NCBI RefSeq assembly: GCF_000742135.1 | Contig: NZ_KN046818.1 | Span: 3,229,447 to 3,293,446, forward strand | DNA length: 64,000 nucleotides | Direction of reading: 5' to 3' | Origin: Klebsiella pneumoniae | Lineage (GTDB): Bacteria > Pseudomonadota > Gammaproteobacteria > Enterobacterales > Enterobacteriaceae | Shown: in pieces, positions 28,264-39,375 of the stretch | How the letters are laid out: the number at the start of each line of letters is the position of its first letter | How positions within the stretch are numbered: position 1 is the stretch's first letter | Notes under the pieces: generated by a model | What the model was told of the DNA's origin: nothing | The model's database searches: none | Seen by the model: only the letters and a program-made list of their open reading frames with translations | Program-made: the position numbers and the translations under genes

Positions 28264-28965
28264 TTACACCGGTAAATCTATCAGCAAAGCGCGCAGCGGC
28301 GTATCGGCGACGAGGGTAATGTTAGCTTCGTCACGAATAAATGCGCCGTCACCGCAGGTGAGAGCCTGCTTTTGCTGTTCCTGTGCGACGGCATGGACGG
28401 AGCCGTGAATCGACTGCAGGTAGGCGCGTGGACCATGTAATTGCACGTTGATCTGCTCACCTTTCTCCATCGCGATATGGTAGACCCAGGCCTGTTGGCG
28501 AAGCTGGAGGCTGTTATCCCCGCCCTCCGGAGAGGCCAGCAGCTGCAGCGTCGCGTCTGCGACATTGATTTTCTGCTGCAGCGGGTTTTCCCGTTGCGGG
28601 CAGGCATCAAGCCAAAGTTGCATTCGCGTTAACGACTGCTCTTTACTCAGATTATGCTCGCTATAGCTCACGCCAGGCTGGGTGGCGATCAGCAGCGCTT
28701 CACCGGCTTTGGCCTGCACGTGGTTGCCGTCGCTGTCGCGATACTCCGCTTCGCCTTCCAGAATCAGGTTCAGGATATCGACTTTTGGGTACGTTCTGGC
28801 CTGGAAGGAAGCGCCGGGCGCCAGCACTTCCTGGTTGAGGACGCGCAAGGATGCGAAGCCCAGTAATTTCGGGTCGAAGTAGTGGCCAAAGGAGAAGGTG
28901 TAGCGGGCCTGCAGCCAGCCGAAGTCTGCTTGTCCGCATTGTTTGGCTGTTCGGGTAGTAATCAT
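28264..28965 (-). CDS. yhaK: YhaK, pirin-like bicupin
   Basis: A 233-residue pirin-family protein, the length of E. coli YhaK. The N-terminal cupin contains the block FSFGHYFDPKLLGFASLRVLNQE and the strand LNLILEGEAEYRDSDG; a second cupin-like half follows from about residue 120. Structural work on E. coli YhaK suggested a redox-sensitive role; pirins can have quercetinase-like activity. It is divergent from the LysR gene yhaJ, its probable regulator. Confidence 0.93.
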   Translation of the reverse strand: MITTRTAKQCGQADFGWLQARYTFSFGHYFDPKLLGFASLRVLNQEVLAPGASFQARTYPKVDILNLILEGEAEYRDSDGNHVQAKAGEALLIATQPGVSYSEHNLSKEQSLTRMQLWLDACPQRENPLQQKINVADATLQLLASPEGGDNSLQLRQQAWVYHIAMEKGEQINVQLHGPRAYLQSIHGSVHAVAQEQQKQALTCGDGAFIRDEANITLVADTPLRALLIDLPV

Positions 28966-29069
28966 GTTCTTGACCTCTCTTTACACTAAATCAATGGTAA
29001 AGGTATGGACGCTGTATTGTTAGCCAGATATTCTGCCCGGTATGTTCAAATTTCCTGAATGAGAAAGCG

Positions 29070-29966
29070 ATGGCCAAAGAGAGAGCATTAACGCTGGAAG
29101 CGTTACGCGTGATGGATGCGATCGACCGGCGCGGAAGCTTCGCTGCCGCAGCTGATGAGCTGGGACGCGTGCCTTCCGCCCTGAGCTACACCATGCAAAA
29201 ACTGGAGGAGGAACTGGACGTGGTGCTGTTTGACCGCTCAGGTCATCGCACGAAGTTCACTAACGTTGGAAGAATGCTGCTGGAGCGCGGGCGCGTGCTG
29301 CTTGAAGCGGCGGATAAACTCACCACCGATGCTGAAGCCCTGTCGCGTGGTTGGGAAACCCACCTGACGATCGTTACCGAAGCGCTGGTGCCCACTCCGG
29401 ATTTGTTTCCGCTGATTGAGAAACTGGCGACTAAATCAAACACCCAGCTGTCGATTATCACTGAGGTGCTGGCCGGCGCCTGGGAGCGGCTGGAGCAGGG
29501 GCGGGCGGATATCGTTGTCGCACCGGATATGCATTTTCGTTCCTCTTCGGAGATTAACTCGCGCAAACTCTATTCGGTGCTCAGTGTGTACGTCGCGGCG
29601 CCGGATCACCCGATCCATCAGGAGCCGGAGCCGCTCTCTGAGGTTACCCGCGTGAAATACCGCGGCGTCGCGGTGGCTGATACCGCGCGCGAGCGGCCCG
29701 TCCTCACCGTTCAACTGCTGGATAAACAGCCGCGTTTAACGGTGAGTACGATAGAAGATAAACGTCAGGCGCTACTGGCCGGACTGGGCGTGGCGACTAT
29801 GCCCTATCCGCTGGTGGAGAAGGATATTGCCGAAGGTCGCCTGCGGGTCGTCAGCCCGGAATACACCAATGAAATTGACATTATCATGGCCTGGCGACGG
29901 GACAGTATGGGCGAAGCGAAGTCCTGGTGTCTGCGTGAGATCCCCAAGCTGTTTGCCGGCAGATAG
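29070..29966 (+). CDS. yhaJ: YhaJ, LysR-type regulator
   Basis: A 298-residue LTTR. The N-terminal helix-turn-helix, about residues 6-65, contains RRGSFAAAADELGRVPSALSYTMQKLEEELDVVLFDRSGH; the effector-binding domain follows from about 92. In E. coli, YhaJ binds the yqjF promoter and responds to dinitrotoluene breakdown products, and it is also implicated in virulence control. Both yqjF (31570) and yhaK are near. It is transcribed away from yhaK and ends at a hairpin. Confidence 0.94.
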   Translation: MAKERALTLEALRVMDAIDRRGSFAAAADELGRVPSALSYTMQKLEEELDVVLFDRSGHRTKFTNVGRMLLERGRVLLEAADKLTTDAEALSRGWETHLTIVTEALVPTPDLFPLIEKLATKSNTQLSIITEVLAGAWERLEQGRADIVVAPDMHFRSSSEINSRKLYSVLSVYVAAPDHPIHQEPEPLSEVTRVKYRGVAVADTARERPVLTVQLLDKQPRLTVSTIEDKRQALLAGLGVATMPYPLVEKDIAEGRLRVVSPEYTNEIDIIMAWRRDSMGEAKSWCLREIPKLFAGR

Positions 29967-29976
29967 TGATGAAGAC

Positions 29977-30000
29977 GCTCCTCCCGCTAGCGGGAGGAGC
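29977..30000. terminator. Hairpin between yhaJ and yhaH
   Basis: GCTCCTCCCGCTAGCGGGAGGAGC is a perfect inverted repeat with a tiny loop, placed between two convergent genes. It lacks a long T-run but can serve both strands. Confidence 0.75.
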
Positions 30001-30007
30001 AGGAAGA

Positions 30008-30376
30008 TTAGTAGGAAAAGGGTTTCGGATCGGGCCCGAAGCGATTATTGCCTTCGGTGCCGCGCTGGCAGTTAAAGATCAGGATCACCAGCCAGCCGAT
30101 GACCGGGATCAACAGCAGCAATAGCCACCAGGCCGAACGATCGGTGTCATGCAGACGGCGAAATTGCACCGCCCACCACGGTAAAAAGACCAGTACGCCA
30201 TAGATAGTGGTCAGAATGCCTTCGCCGCCAGCCCGCTGCCAGCCCAGCATTTTATCGATGATGCTCAATACGCCGGTCAGGATGAGGTTGACCAGAATAA
30301 ACATCCAGTACTCTTTGCGCCGCGCACGGCCGCCAAATCCTATATAGTTTTTTAATACCTTGAGATACCAGTCCAT
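30008..30376 (-). CDS. yhaH: YhaH, DUF805 inner-membrane protein
   Basis: A 122-residue DUF805 protein. MDWYLKVLKNYIGFGGRARRKEYWMFILVN is the family start; about four membrane helices follow, with the conserved FRRLHDTDRSAWW loop and the tail NRFGPDP. E. coli YhaH is 121 residues with the same order. The E. coli paralogue yhaI, which lies beside yhaH there, is missing. Function unknown. Confidence 0.93.
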   Translation of the reverse strand: MDWYLKVLKNYIGFGGRARRKEYWMFILVNLILTGVLSIIDKMLGWQRAGGEGILTTIYGVLVFLPWWAVQFRRLHDTDRSAWWLLLLLIPVIGWLVILIFNCQRGTEGNNRFGPDPKPFSY

Positions 30377-30502
30377 TTCTACGCCTCAATTAACCGTCAA
30401 TCACTTGTTTTTTAAGCGATCGCAATAAGAATAGACGTGAATGAATGGTGGGTAAATATCTGTTTTCTGAATTATTGGGCGCCATCACTGGCGCCCGACA
30501 GA

Positions 30503-31489
30503 TCAACGGAAGCGCTGATCGCGACCGTGCGGTTCGTTGAGATCCTGCTGCGGCCCAATGGAAATAATACCGGTAGGGTTAATGGTTTTATGGCTGCGGT
30601 AATAGTGGTGACGGATATGCGGAAAACTCACCGTCTCGGCGATACCCGGCATCTGGTAGATGTCGCGCAGGAAACCGTACAGATTGAGGTAATCACTGAT
30701 GCGCCGTTTATCGCATTTAAAATGGGTCACATATACCGGGTCGAAGCGTACCAGCGTTGTCCACAGGCGAATGTCGGCTTCCGTTAGCTGATTGCCCGTC
30801 AGATAGCGATGCTGGCCGAGGATCTGCTCCAGCCGCTCCAGCGAGGTAAAGACCGCATCCACCGCTTCGTCGTAAGCTTGCTGGCTGGTGGCAAAGCCGG
30901 CTTTATACACGCCGTTGTTGACGTTGTCATAGATCCAGCCGTTCAGCTCATCGATTTGTTCCCGCAGCGCTGGCGGGTAGTAATCCCCGGCCCGGGCGCC
31001 AAGGCCATCGAAGGCGGTATTGAACATGCGGATGATTTCTGCCGACTCATTGCTGACGATGGTCTGCTGTTTTTTATCCCACAGCACCGGCACGGTCACG
31101 CGTCCGGTGTAGTGCGGGTCGGCGTGCAGATACAGCTGATAGAGAAAGTCATGCTGGTAGAGGGTATCGCCGGTGGCTTCCGGGAAGCTATCGTCAAAGG
31201 TCCAGCCGTTTTCCAGCATCAGCGGATTGACCACGGATACGGGGAGAAAAGGTTCCAGACCTTTTAATTTACGCATAATTAACGTGCGATGCGCCCACGG
31301 GCAGGCGAGAGAAACATACAAATGATAGCGATCCTTTTCCGCTGCAAAACCGCCTTCACCGCTGGGGCCAGCCGCGCCGTCGGCGGTCAGCCAGTTACGG
31401 AAGGCGGAAACGGAACGTTTAAAACGCCCACCGGTGGATTTTGTGTCATACCAGGTATCCTGCCAGACGCCGTCGACTAATTGTCCCAT
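30503..31489 (-). CDS. yqjG: YqjG, glutathionyl-hydroquinone reductase
   Basis: A 328-residue Xi-class glutathione transferase, the length of E. coli YqjG. The catalytic motif is LACPWAHRTLIM at about residues 61-72, with the active cysteine; the C-terminal helical domain begins at about 165. It reduces glutathionyl-hydroquinones to hydroquinones using glutathione. It lies downstream of yqjF, separated by a terminator. Confidence 0.96.
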   Translation of the reverse strand: MGQLVDGVWQDTWYDTKSTGGRFKRSVSAFRNWLTADGAAGPSGEGGFAAEKDRYHLYVSLACPWAHRTLIMRKLKGLEPFLPVSVVNPLMLENGWTFDDSFPEATGDTLYQHDFLYQLYLHADPHYTGRVTVPVLWDKKQQTIVSNESAEIIRMFNTAFDGLGARAGDYYPPALREQIDELNGWIYDNVNNGVYKAGFATSQQAYDEAVDAVFTSLERLEQILGQHRYLTGNQLTEADIRLWTTLVRFDPVYVTHFKCDKRRISDYLNLYGFLRDIYQMPGIAETVSFPHIRHHYYRSHKTINPTGIISIGPQQDLNEPHGRDQRFR

Positions 31490-31518
31490 CTTTGCTCCTC
31501 CTTCAGACTACAGATAGC

Positions 31519-31548
31519 AAAAGCGAGGAGTGGTCTCCTCGCTTTTTT
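31519..31548 (-). terminator. Terminator between yqjF and yqjG
   Basis: AAGCGAGGAG-TGGT-CTCCTCGCTT with A-rich and T-rich flanks forms a strong intrinsic terminator 22 bases downstream of the yqjF stop; it reads well in both directions. Confidence 0.9.
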
Positions 31549-31569
31549 CATTCATTCAGTATAGTGCGC

Positions 31570-31962
31570 TTACCATTTCTTATTCAGTACACGGTCAATA
31601 CTGAAGGCGCCCGGTCCGGTAATGGCCAGCAGCAGGTAACCGCCCGCAATGGTCAGGTTCTTCATGAACATCAGGGAGTTCACGCCTTCCGCAAAGTTGC
31701 TATGGAACAGGAACGCGGTCAGCAGCGTAAAGCCCGCAGTGAACAGCGCGGTGGTCCGGGTCAGGAAACCGAACAGAATCGCCAGACCGCCGCCGAACTC
31801 AAGGAGGATGGTCAGCGGCAGCAGCGCGCCCGGGACGCCCATGGCTTCCATATACTGCTGGGTTCCCGCATAACCGGTGATTTTGCCCCATCCTGCAGTG
31901 ATAAACAGAATCGGCATCAGAATACGCGCTACCAATACACCAACATCTTCTAATTTTTTCAT
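31570..31962 (-). CDS. yqjF: YqjF, DoxX-family membrane protein
   Basis: A 130-residue DoxX-type inner-membrane protein with four predicted helices. MKKLEDVGVLVARILMPILFITAGWGKITGY is the family N-terminus, and LEFGGGLAILFGFLTRTTAL follows. E. coli YqjF is inducible through YhaJ by nitrotoluene degradation products and serves as a biosensor promoter. The biochemical role is unclear, possibly quinone-linked, fitting its neighbour yqjG. Confidence 0.92.
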   Translation of the reverse strand: MKKLEDVGVLVARILMPILFITAGWGKITGYAGTQQYMEAMGVPGALLPLTILLEFGGGLAILFGFLTRTTALFTAGFTLLTAFLFHSNFAEGVNSLMFMKNLTIAGGYLLLAITGPGAFSIDRVLNKKW

Positions 31963-32306
31963 TTGTTACTCCAGAAAACCCAAAGGGCGGCGGTTTTGTT
32001 TTTTAGTGCAATCCCGCGTAGTTACGCGGTGTTGCTGTCGATGGAGAGGATAGTAGCGAGGCGGAGAGGGAATTGTTAGCAAGGAAAACTGTAGATCTAT
32101 TTCAAAGTTTCTGAGCAATCAGTACGCGGAGGCGAAAGCGTACCGAACGCGATGGGCCACCACCGGACCTGGTATGGCGTAAGGTAAAGGGCGTCGTAGA
32201 GAAGGGCGGCTACGGAAAAGGCGCATGTTGCTGCGAACAGGGTGCGGTAACGGACAGGGAAATGGCAGAGCGTGGGCGCCAGGGAAAGCGCCCACGCTCA
32301 GGGCCG
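31963..32306. other. yqjK-yqjF intergenic region
   Basis: This 344-base gap holds the yqjF promoter, expected at the left (about 31970-32060), and a strong stem-loop at 32268-32298 (GAGCGTGGGCGC pairs with GCGCCCACGCTC) just downstream of yqjK. No T-run follows, so termination is uncertain. Open frames crossing it overlap yqjK and have no protein character. Confidence 0.6.
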
Positions 32307-32603
32307 CTAGCGAACTGCCGACTGGCGCAGGATCCCGCGCACCAGGCGCCAGGTGCTCCACAGTCCGAGTCCGCGTTTGGTCCAGCGCATTAAAAAATGC
32401 GGATGTCGTACGGACCATACGGCCATCAGACCGCTGCCAACCATCAGCCACGAACGTAAACTCAGCAGCGTATGCCAGCCGCGGTCGAGGGGCGCAGTCG
32501 CCTCGTGCCAGTGACGGCGGCAGGCGCTGAGCTCCAGCCGTTGCTGCTGGATCTGGCGCAGCAGCTGCGTCTTTTGCCGTTCACGCTCCTGTCGGCCATT
32601 CAC
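32307..32603 (-). CDS. yqjK: YqjK, small membrane-associated protein
   Basis: A 98-residue protein with a basic, Gln/Arg-rich N-terminus (ERERQKTQLLRQIQQQRLEL) and a single hydrophobic segment at about 46-64 (LRSWLMVGSGLMAVWSV), then a basic tail. It matches the YqjK family by position and pattern. It overlaps the yqjE end by four bases. It completes the yqjC-D-E-K run. Function unknown. Confidence 0.88.
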   Translation of the reverse strand: MNGRQERERQKTQLLRQIQQQRLELSACRRHWHEATAPLDRGWHTLLSLRSWLMVGSGLMAVWSVRHPHFLMRWTKRGLGLWSTWRLVRGILRQSAVR

Positions 32604-32998
32604 GATTTATCCTCCTCCAGAAGGGCACGGTCGTTCTCCAGCTCTTTACGCGTCAGACGCAGCAGCGTGGAGCGGCGCGCCTTACGTAGGGTTAGGATAC
32701 CCACGATCGCGGCGGCAAGGAGCAGCACAACGGTGGTGGCGATCATCACGTGCAGGCGGTACTGAGCGTCAACGGCCCAGATAACCAGCACCAGCAGACT
32801 CATAAGGCCAAACGCGGCAAACAGCAGCGTCAGTCCGGTCATGATCAGCAGCTGGAAGAGGTTGGCTTTCTCCTCCTCCAGCTCCACGACGACCAGACGC
32901 AGCCGCGTTTCCACCATTTCGACCAGCAGCGTGACGATGCGCTGACCAATGGAGAAAACGCGCTGACCCGGTCCCTGCGTGTGTTGAGTATTCGCCAT
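32600..32998 (-). CDS. yqjE: YqjE, phage-holin-like inner-membrane protein
   Basis: A 132-residue protein of the YqjE/holin-superfamily III type. An amphipathic N-terminus (VFSIGQRIVTLLVEMVETRLRLVVVELEEE) precedes two hydrophobic helices at about 52-75 and 83-105. I use ATG 32998 (MANTQ), two bases after the yqjD stop, matching the E. coli length (134); an in-frame ATG at 33067 lies inside yqjD. Role unknown; it is encoded with the ribosome-binding membrane protein YqjD. Confidence 0.9.
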   Translation of the reverse strand: MANTQHTQGPGQRVFSIGQRIVTLLVEMVETRLRLVVVELEEEKANLFQLLIMTGLTLLFAAFGLMSLLVLVIWAVDAQYRLHVMIATTVVLLLAAAIVGILTLRKARRSTLLRLTRKELENDRALLEEDKS

Positions 32999-33000
32999 AA

Positions 33001-33306
33001 TCAGCGACGCGACAGCAGGACACCCAGCACCAGCCCGACGGCGGCGCCAATTCCTACCCCAGTCCACGGATTTTCGCGAACATAATCATCCGCTCGCGCG
33101 GCGGTCTCACGAGTTTGACGAAGAATCGCTTCGCTGGTTTCACCCAAACGAGCGCGGCTCTCTTTCAGCGCGCTCTCGGCTTTACTGCGCAGTTTACCCA
33201 TCTCTTCTTTCGACTTGTCCGCCGAGGAATTTAGTACTTCCTCCAGGGTATCCGCCAGCGTTTTCAGTTCTGCACGAAGGTCGTCAGTCACATTCTCTTT
33301 AGCCAT
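33001..33306 (-). CDS. yqjD: YqjD, membrane-anchored ribosome-binding protein
   Basis: A 101-residue ElaB/YqjD (DUF883) protein, the length of E. coli YqjD. A charged coiled-coil region covers about residues 8-75; a C-terminal tail anchor ([24 protein letters not shown]) carries the glycine-rich membrane helix. In E. coli it binds 70S ribosomes in stationary phase and is RpoS-controlled. It heads a tight yqjD-E-K run after yqjC. Confidence 0.95.
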   Translation of the reverse strand: MAKENVTDDLRAELKTLADTLEEVLNSSADKSKEEMGKLRSKAESALKESRARLGETSEAILRQTRETAARADDYVRENPWTGVGIGAAVGLVLGVLLSRR

Positions 33307-33351
33307 GTCGTTCTCCTGTAGCGTGGTCCGTGTTGCGAAAGTTAATGGTGA

Positions 33352-33720
33352 TTAGTAATCCCGAGACTCCAGCGTTTTTAACTCCTGTTGCGCTTCATTG
33401 AGTTTATGCTGGCGTTTGTTAATTTTGTCCGCATCGCCTTTCTTCCGGGCTTCCTGCAGATCGCGCTGACGTTCAGCGATCTCTTCCCGCTGTTTGGCAA
33501 TTTTTTGCTGATGATCGGCTTTGAGTTTACTGTCGCTACAGTTTTCCCGAACCTGACGTAGCGCGGTATTTAGCCCATCAATGCGACTTTGATTATGATG
33601 CTTTTCGGCGTAGCTGATCTCTCGTTGAATATCCTGCTCTTTTTCCTGGCAGGGAGAGGCGGCTAGGGCGCTGGCGCTAAGTGAAGTCAGGACCAGAAGC
33701 AGAGCGATGCGGTGTTTCAT
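33352..33720 (-). CDS. yqjC: YqjC, periplasmic DUF1090 protein
   Basis: A 122-residue exported protein (E. coli YqjC has the same length). The signal peptide MKHRIALLLVLTSLSASALA is cleaved about residue 20; the mature part is one long charged helix rich in Lys/Glu/Gln, with a paired cysteine near each end of the first third (SPCQEKEQ and ENCSDSK). ATG 33720 is chosen because it begins the signal peptide; an ATG at 33822 is too far upstream. It precedes yqjD. Confidence 0.92.
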   Translation of the reverse strand: MKHRIALLLVLTSLSASALAASPCQEKEQDIQREISYAEKHHNQSRIDGLNTALRQVRENCSDSKLKADHQQKIAKQREEIAERQRDLQEARKKGDADKINKRQHKLNEAQQELKTLESRDY

Positions 33721-33869
33721 GGATAGTACCTTCCATTGTCTGAGGGGATACCCGGAGGATATACCCGTTCCCGTTGGTGAACGTGAATGCGTTGATTCCC
33801 GCAGGTTTAAGCATAGTAACAAATGCGGGAAACCACCAGACTGGGTTAAAAACGCAGTCTGGCGGCAGC

Positions 33870-34256
33870 TTACCCGAGGCGATGCGGCGCGTCGCGCAGG
33901 CGGGATAGCCAGGCGGTGGGCGAGTTATCGTCCTCCAGCAGGGCAATAATATAACCATGTGGCAGAGCGCGGCCGAGAACTTCTTTCGCCGCCGCGCCCT
34001 GGGCGGTGGAATCGAACTTAATCAGCAGACCATCCTTCTGCGGCGTGATGCTTTTAAAGCGGATGCCGTTGGCATCGAGATGATGCCAGACGGAGAAACC
34101 GTCCGGCATTCCGATACCCTGGCCAACCGGGCGTATCGCCAGCGTGGCCTCCTGCTGCTGCACCGCCAGCCAAAGCCAGAACAGGGCGCCGAGCAGAAGA
34201 GAACCACCCAGCAGCCAGCTGAACTGGCGCAGGGAAGGGCGTTTCATGACCATCAT
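33870..34256 (-). CDS. mzrA: MzrA, modulator of EnvZ/OmpR
   Basis: A 128-residue single-pass inner-membrane protein. The hydrophobic segment at about 14-34 (FSWLLGGSLLLGALFWLWLAV) is followed by a periplasmic domain with MPDGFSVWHHLDANGIRFKSITP and LPHGYIIALL. In E. coli, MzrA links CpxAR to EnvZ/OmpR by binding EnvZ. The start overlaps the yqjA stop (TAATG); ATG codons at 34253 and 34247 are alternatives that shorten it by one or three residues. Confidence 0.92.
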   Translation of the reverse strand: MMVMKRPSLRQFSWLLGGSLLLGALFWLWLAVQQQEATLAIRPVGQGIGMPDGFSVWHHLDANGIRFKSITPQKDGLLIKFDSTAQGAAAKEVLGRALPHGYIIALLEDDNSPTAWLSRLRDAPHRLG

Positions 34257-34918
34257 TAGCCCCGGCTTCTGTATTTTTTCTTCCACAGCACCACCAGCGA
34301 GCCGATCAGTCCGAAGACCAACAGGGCAACCGGCAGGAGCATCAGGCAGGACATCAGCTGATCTTCATACTTGAGGAATACCGGGGTTTTACCCAGCAGA
34401 TAGCCAAGCGAGGTCAGGATGAGCACCCACAGCAGGCCGCTCATCCAATTGAAAAACTGAAAACGGGCGTTATTAAGGCCGGAAAGCCCGGCGATGGTGG
34501 GCAGCAGCGTGCGTACGAAGGCGATAAAGCGGCCAATCAGCAGCGCGGAGAGCCCATGCTTATGAAACAAGTGATGCGCACGCTGGTGATAGTGCGAAGG
34601 CAGGTGTGACAGCCAGTTTTGCACGATCCGCGTATTACCCAGCCAACGCCCCTGAATATAGCTTAGCCAGCAGCCGAGGCTGGCGGCGGCGGTGAGCAGC
34701 AGCAAGGTTTCCGGAAAACCCATCGCCCCTTTGGCGATCAGCACGCCCACGAGCACGAGCAGACTATCCCCCGGTAAAAACGCGGCAGGCAATAACCCGT
34801 TCTCAAGGAACAAAATCATAAACAAGACAAAATACAGCATGCCTATCATGGAGGGATTCGCGAGCGTTTCGTAATCCTGAGCCCACAAGGCATTCAATAA
34901 CTGGGTAAATAGTTCCAT
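34256..34918 (-). CDS. yqjA: YqjA, DedA-family membrane protein
   Basis: A 220-residue DedA protein, the length of E. coli YqjA. It has about five membrane segments with the family blocks [22 protein letters not shown] and [20 protein letters not shown] (conserved acidic and basic residues needed for function). The family maintains proton-motive force and membrane homeostasis, and is now linked to undecaprenyl-phosphate flipping. It is translationally coupled to mzrA. Confidence 0.95.
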   Translation of the reverse strand: MELFTQLLNALWAQDYETLANPSMIGMLYFVLFMILFLENGLLPAAFLPGDSLLVLVGVLIAKGAMGFPETLLLLTAAASLGCWLSYIQGRWLGNTRIVQNWLSHLPSHYHQRAHHLFHKHGLSALLIGRFIAFVRTLLPTIAGLSGLNNARFQFFNWMSGLLWVLILTSLGYLLGKTPVFLKYEDQLMSCLMLLPVALLVFGLIGSLVVLWKKKYRSRG

Positions 34919-35258
34919 TCACGATTCCTGGTACATCGGTTAACGGCACGTCTGAGCGCGCGGCATATAGGGCGACAAGATTTTTATGAGATTATGGTCG
35001 CTGCTTAGGCGCTCTGAACGCTTCCCTGTATAAGACTGAAGTAAGTAAATACCTACCCCCAGAACGACAAAATGCATCTAATTGTAACAAATCACCTGAC
35101 TTTCCGTCAGAGAAATTGCAACGTGTTGCTCGTTGATTTTGCTGATTGCGGAGATGGGAGGCGAGAGGATTTACACAGGCTGACACTATATATGACTTGC
35201 TTACTCCAGCCTCACTGTCAGACAGGCGCGCAGGGGGGCGCGCCGGAGGGATAAGGCC
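34919..35258. other. exuR-yqjA intergenic region
   Basis: A 340-base gap that must carry the yqjA promoter (left side) and the 3' end of exuR (right side). GGCGCGC and GCGCGCC at about 35225-35243 form a stem just downstream of exuR, with a C/G-rich loop and no T-run. Short open frames here show no protein character. Confidence 0.55.
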
Positions 35259-36035
35259 TTATTTCGCGCCGTTGACTGCGGTATCGAGATGAACGACTGG
35301 GTTTTCGGCAAATAAGTAGCGATCGGCATTAAATTCAAAGTCATCGCTGGTTTCGTTGAACAACATTTGCTTGGTATTTTCCAGATGCTGCCACATCGCC
35401 AGCTTGGCGGCGTTGGGATCTTTTCGCAGCAGAGCTTTCAGGATCTGATCGTGGTCGTCGCACCAGTTATCGACCGTACGCAGGTCGATATGCTCATGCA
35501 GCTTTTTCCAGTAGGGGTTATGCACGCGCTGGGTCCACATCTTTTCCACGATCGCCGCCAGCGCGCTGTTCTGCGTCGCCAGCGCCACCTGGACGTGAAA
35601 CTGCAGGTCCCACTCGGAGTCGCGGAAACATTTCTCGTTACGCGCTTTCTCCTGAATCTCCATCAGCTTCATGATGTCCTGTTTGGTCACCTGAGTCGCC
35701 GCGAATTCAGCAATATTGCTTTCAATTAGCTGCCGCGCCTGCAGCAGTTCAAAGGGGCCATAGTTGGCGAACTCAAGGCTTTCATCGGCCACCTGCTGGT
35801 ATTTCGGATGGTTGGAGATGACGTGGATACCCGACCCTTTGCGGACTTCGACATACCCTTCCACTTCCAGCATGATAATGGCTTCACGAACCACGGTGCG
35901 GCTGACGTTTTTTTCATCGGCGATGAAGCGCTCGGCGGGCAGCTTATCCCCTACAAGGTAGACACCTTGTTCGATGCGCGTCTTCAGCTCAGCGGCAAGC
36001 TGCTGATATAGACGGCGTGGTTCAATGATTTCCAT
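35259..36035 (-). CDS. exuR: ExuR, GntR-family repressor of hexuronate genes
   Basis: A 258-residue FadR-subfamily (FCD) GntR regulator, the length of E. coli ExuR. The N-terminal winged helix covers about 8-75 ([44 protein letters not shown]); the C-terminal FCD domain, about 95-240, has the metal/effector-binding His and Asp residues. It represses exuT and uxaCA until galacturonate or a derivative is present. It is downstream of exuT with a terminator between. Confidence 0.96.
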   Translation of the reverse strand: MEIIEPRRLYQQLAAELKTRIEQGVYLVGDKLPAERFIADEKNVSRTVVREAIIMLEVEGYVEVRKGSGIHVISNHPKYQQVADESLEFANYGPFELLQARQLIESNIAEFAATQVTKQDIMKLMEIQEKARNEKCFRDSEWDLQFHVQVALATQNSALAAIVEKMWTQRVHNPYWKKLHEHIDLRTVDNWCDDHDQILKALLRKDPNAAKLAMWQHLENTKQMLFNETSDDFEFNADRYLFAENPVVHLDTAVNGAK

Positions 36036-36068
36036 ATTCGCTCCCGGAAGATGGCGACAATATTCGAT

Positions 36069-36079
36069 TTGTTATACCA
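36069..36079. promoter_or_regulatory. Candidate ExuR operator upstream of exuR
   Basis: TTGTTATACCA at 36069-36079 fits the TnGTnnnACnA pattern of FCD-type GntR operators. It lies 34 bases upstream of the exuR start, consistent with autoregulation. Confidence 0.5.
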
Positions 36080-36111
36080 CTTTTACGCGCTTTCCACCAC
36101 TGGCAGGCATG

Positions 36112-36136
36112 AAAAAGCCGCCTGAGAAGGCGGCTT
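36112..36136 (-). terminator. exuT terminator
   Basis: AAGCCGCCT-GAGA-AGGCGGCTT, followed on the minus strand by TTTTTC, lies 27 bases downstream of exuT. A typical intrinsic terminator. Confidence 0.92.
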
Positions 36137-36162
36137 GATCGGCGATTACCTTGCCATTCGAT

Positions 36163-37464
36163 CTAACTCTGCGTGACCGGTTTGCGGCTGCTAAGCGGCG
36201 TCGAGTCATCGTCAGCCGGTTTGTTTTTCAGCACCGTCCAGATAACCAGCGCGCCCAGCAGGTCAAAGACGGCCAGTACCGCAAACAGCGGGCTAAAGCC
36301 GATGGTGTCTGCCAGCGCGCCGACAACCAGGGCGAACATGGTGCTCGCCAGCCAGGCGGCCATCCCGGTCAGACCGTTGGCGGTAGCGACTTCGTTACGG
36401 CCAAAGACGTCGGAAGAGAGGGTAATCAGCGCCCCGGACAGTGCCTGGTGAGCGAACCCGCCGATGCACAGCAGGGCAATCGCCACGTACGGGCTGGTGA
36501 ACAGGCCGATCATCCCCGGGCCAATCATCAGCAGGGCGCCCATGGTGACCACCATTTTACGCGACACGATCAGGTTGACGCCAAACCAGCGCTGGAACAG
36601 CGGCGGCAGATATCCGCCGACGATACAGCCGAGGTCGGCGAACAGCATCGGCATCCAGGCGAACATGGCGATCTCTTTCAGGTTAAAACCGTAAACTTTG
36701 AACATGAACAGCGGGATCCAGGCGTTAAAGGTCCCCCAGGCCGGCTCGGCGAGGAAGCGCGGCAGGGCGATACCCCAGAACTGACGGTTGCGCAGGATTT
36801 GCCACGGCGACATTTTCTTCGCGTTATTGGTCTGATGCTGAGACTCCTGACCGCCAATGATGTAGTCACGTTCTTCGTCAGATAATTTTTTCTGGTCGCG
36901 CGGGTGTTTGTAGAAGATAAGCCAGGCGATGGCCCAGGCGAAGCTCAATACCCCGGAGATGATGAACGCCATCTGCCAGCTGTGCATGACAATCGCCCAT
37001 ACCACCAACGGCGGCGCGATCATGGCGCCAATAGAGGAACCCACGTTGAAGTAGCCCACCGCGATAGAGCGCTCTTTTGCCGGGAACCACTCTGAGCTGG
37101 CCTTCAGGCCGGCGGGGATCATTGCGGCCTCCGCTGCGCCGACTGCGCCACGGGCCAGCGCCAGTCCACCCCAGCTGCCGGCCAGCGCGGTTGAGCCGCA
37201 GAATACCGCCCAGGCGATGGCGAAGAAGGCATAGCCAATTTTGGTCCCCAGAATATCAAGGACATACCCCGCGACGGGCTGCATAACGGTATAGGCAGCG
37301 GAATAGGCTGCAATGATATAGGAGTACTGTTGGGTCGAAATGTGTAACTCTTCCATTAGCGTCGGCGCGGCCGCCGCTACGGTGTTACGGGTCAGGTAGC
37401 CCAGCACGGTGCCCAGCGTCACCAGCGCGATCATGTACCAACGTAACCCTTTAATTTTACGCAT
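36163..37464 (-). CDS. exuT: ExuT, hexuronate MFS transporter
   Basis: A 433-residue twelve-helix symporter of the anion:cation (ACS) branch of MFS. N-terminal LGYLTRNTVAAAAPTLMEEL and the block GLKASSEWFPAKERSIAVGYFNVG around helix 4 match E. coli ExuT closely. It takes up galacturonate and glucuronate with protons. It diverges from uxaC across 480 bases and is followed by exuR. Confidence 0.96.
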   Translation of the reverse strand: MRKIKGLRWYMIALVTLGTVLGYLTRNTVAAAAPTLMEELHISTQQYSYIIAAYSAAYTVMQPVAGYVLDILGTKIGYAFFAIAWAVFCGSTALAGSWGGLALARGAVGAAEAAMIPAGLKASSEWFPAKERSIAVGYFNVGSSIGAMIAPPLVVWAIVMHSWQMAFIISGVLSFAWAIAWLIFYKHPRDQKKLSDEERDYIIGGQESQHQTNNAKKMSPWQILRNRQFWGIALPRFLAEPAWGTFNAWIPLFMFKVYGFNLKEIAMFAWMPMLFADLGCIVGGYLPPLFQRWFGVNLIVSRKMVVTMGALLMIGPGMIGLFTSPYVAIALLCIGGFAHQALSGALITLSSDVFGRNEVATANGLTGMAAWLASTMFALVVGALADTIGFSPLFAVLAVFDLLGALVIWTVLKNKPADDDSTPLSSRKPVTQS

Positions 37465-39357
<1,893 letters not shown>

Positions 39358-39375
39358 GGCCAGAGGTCGGTTGAT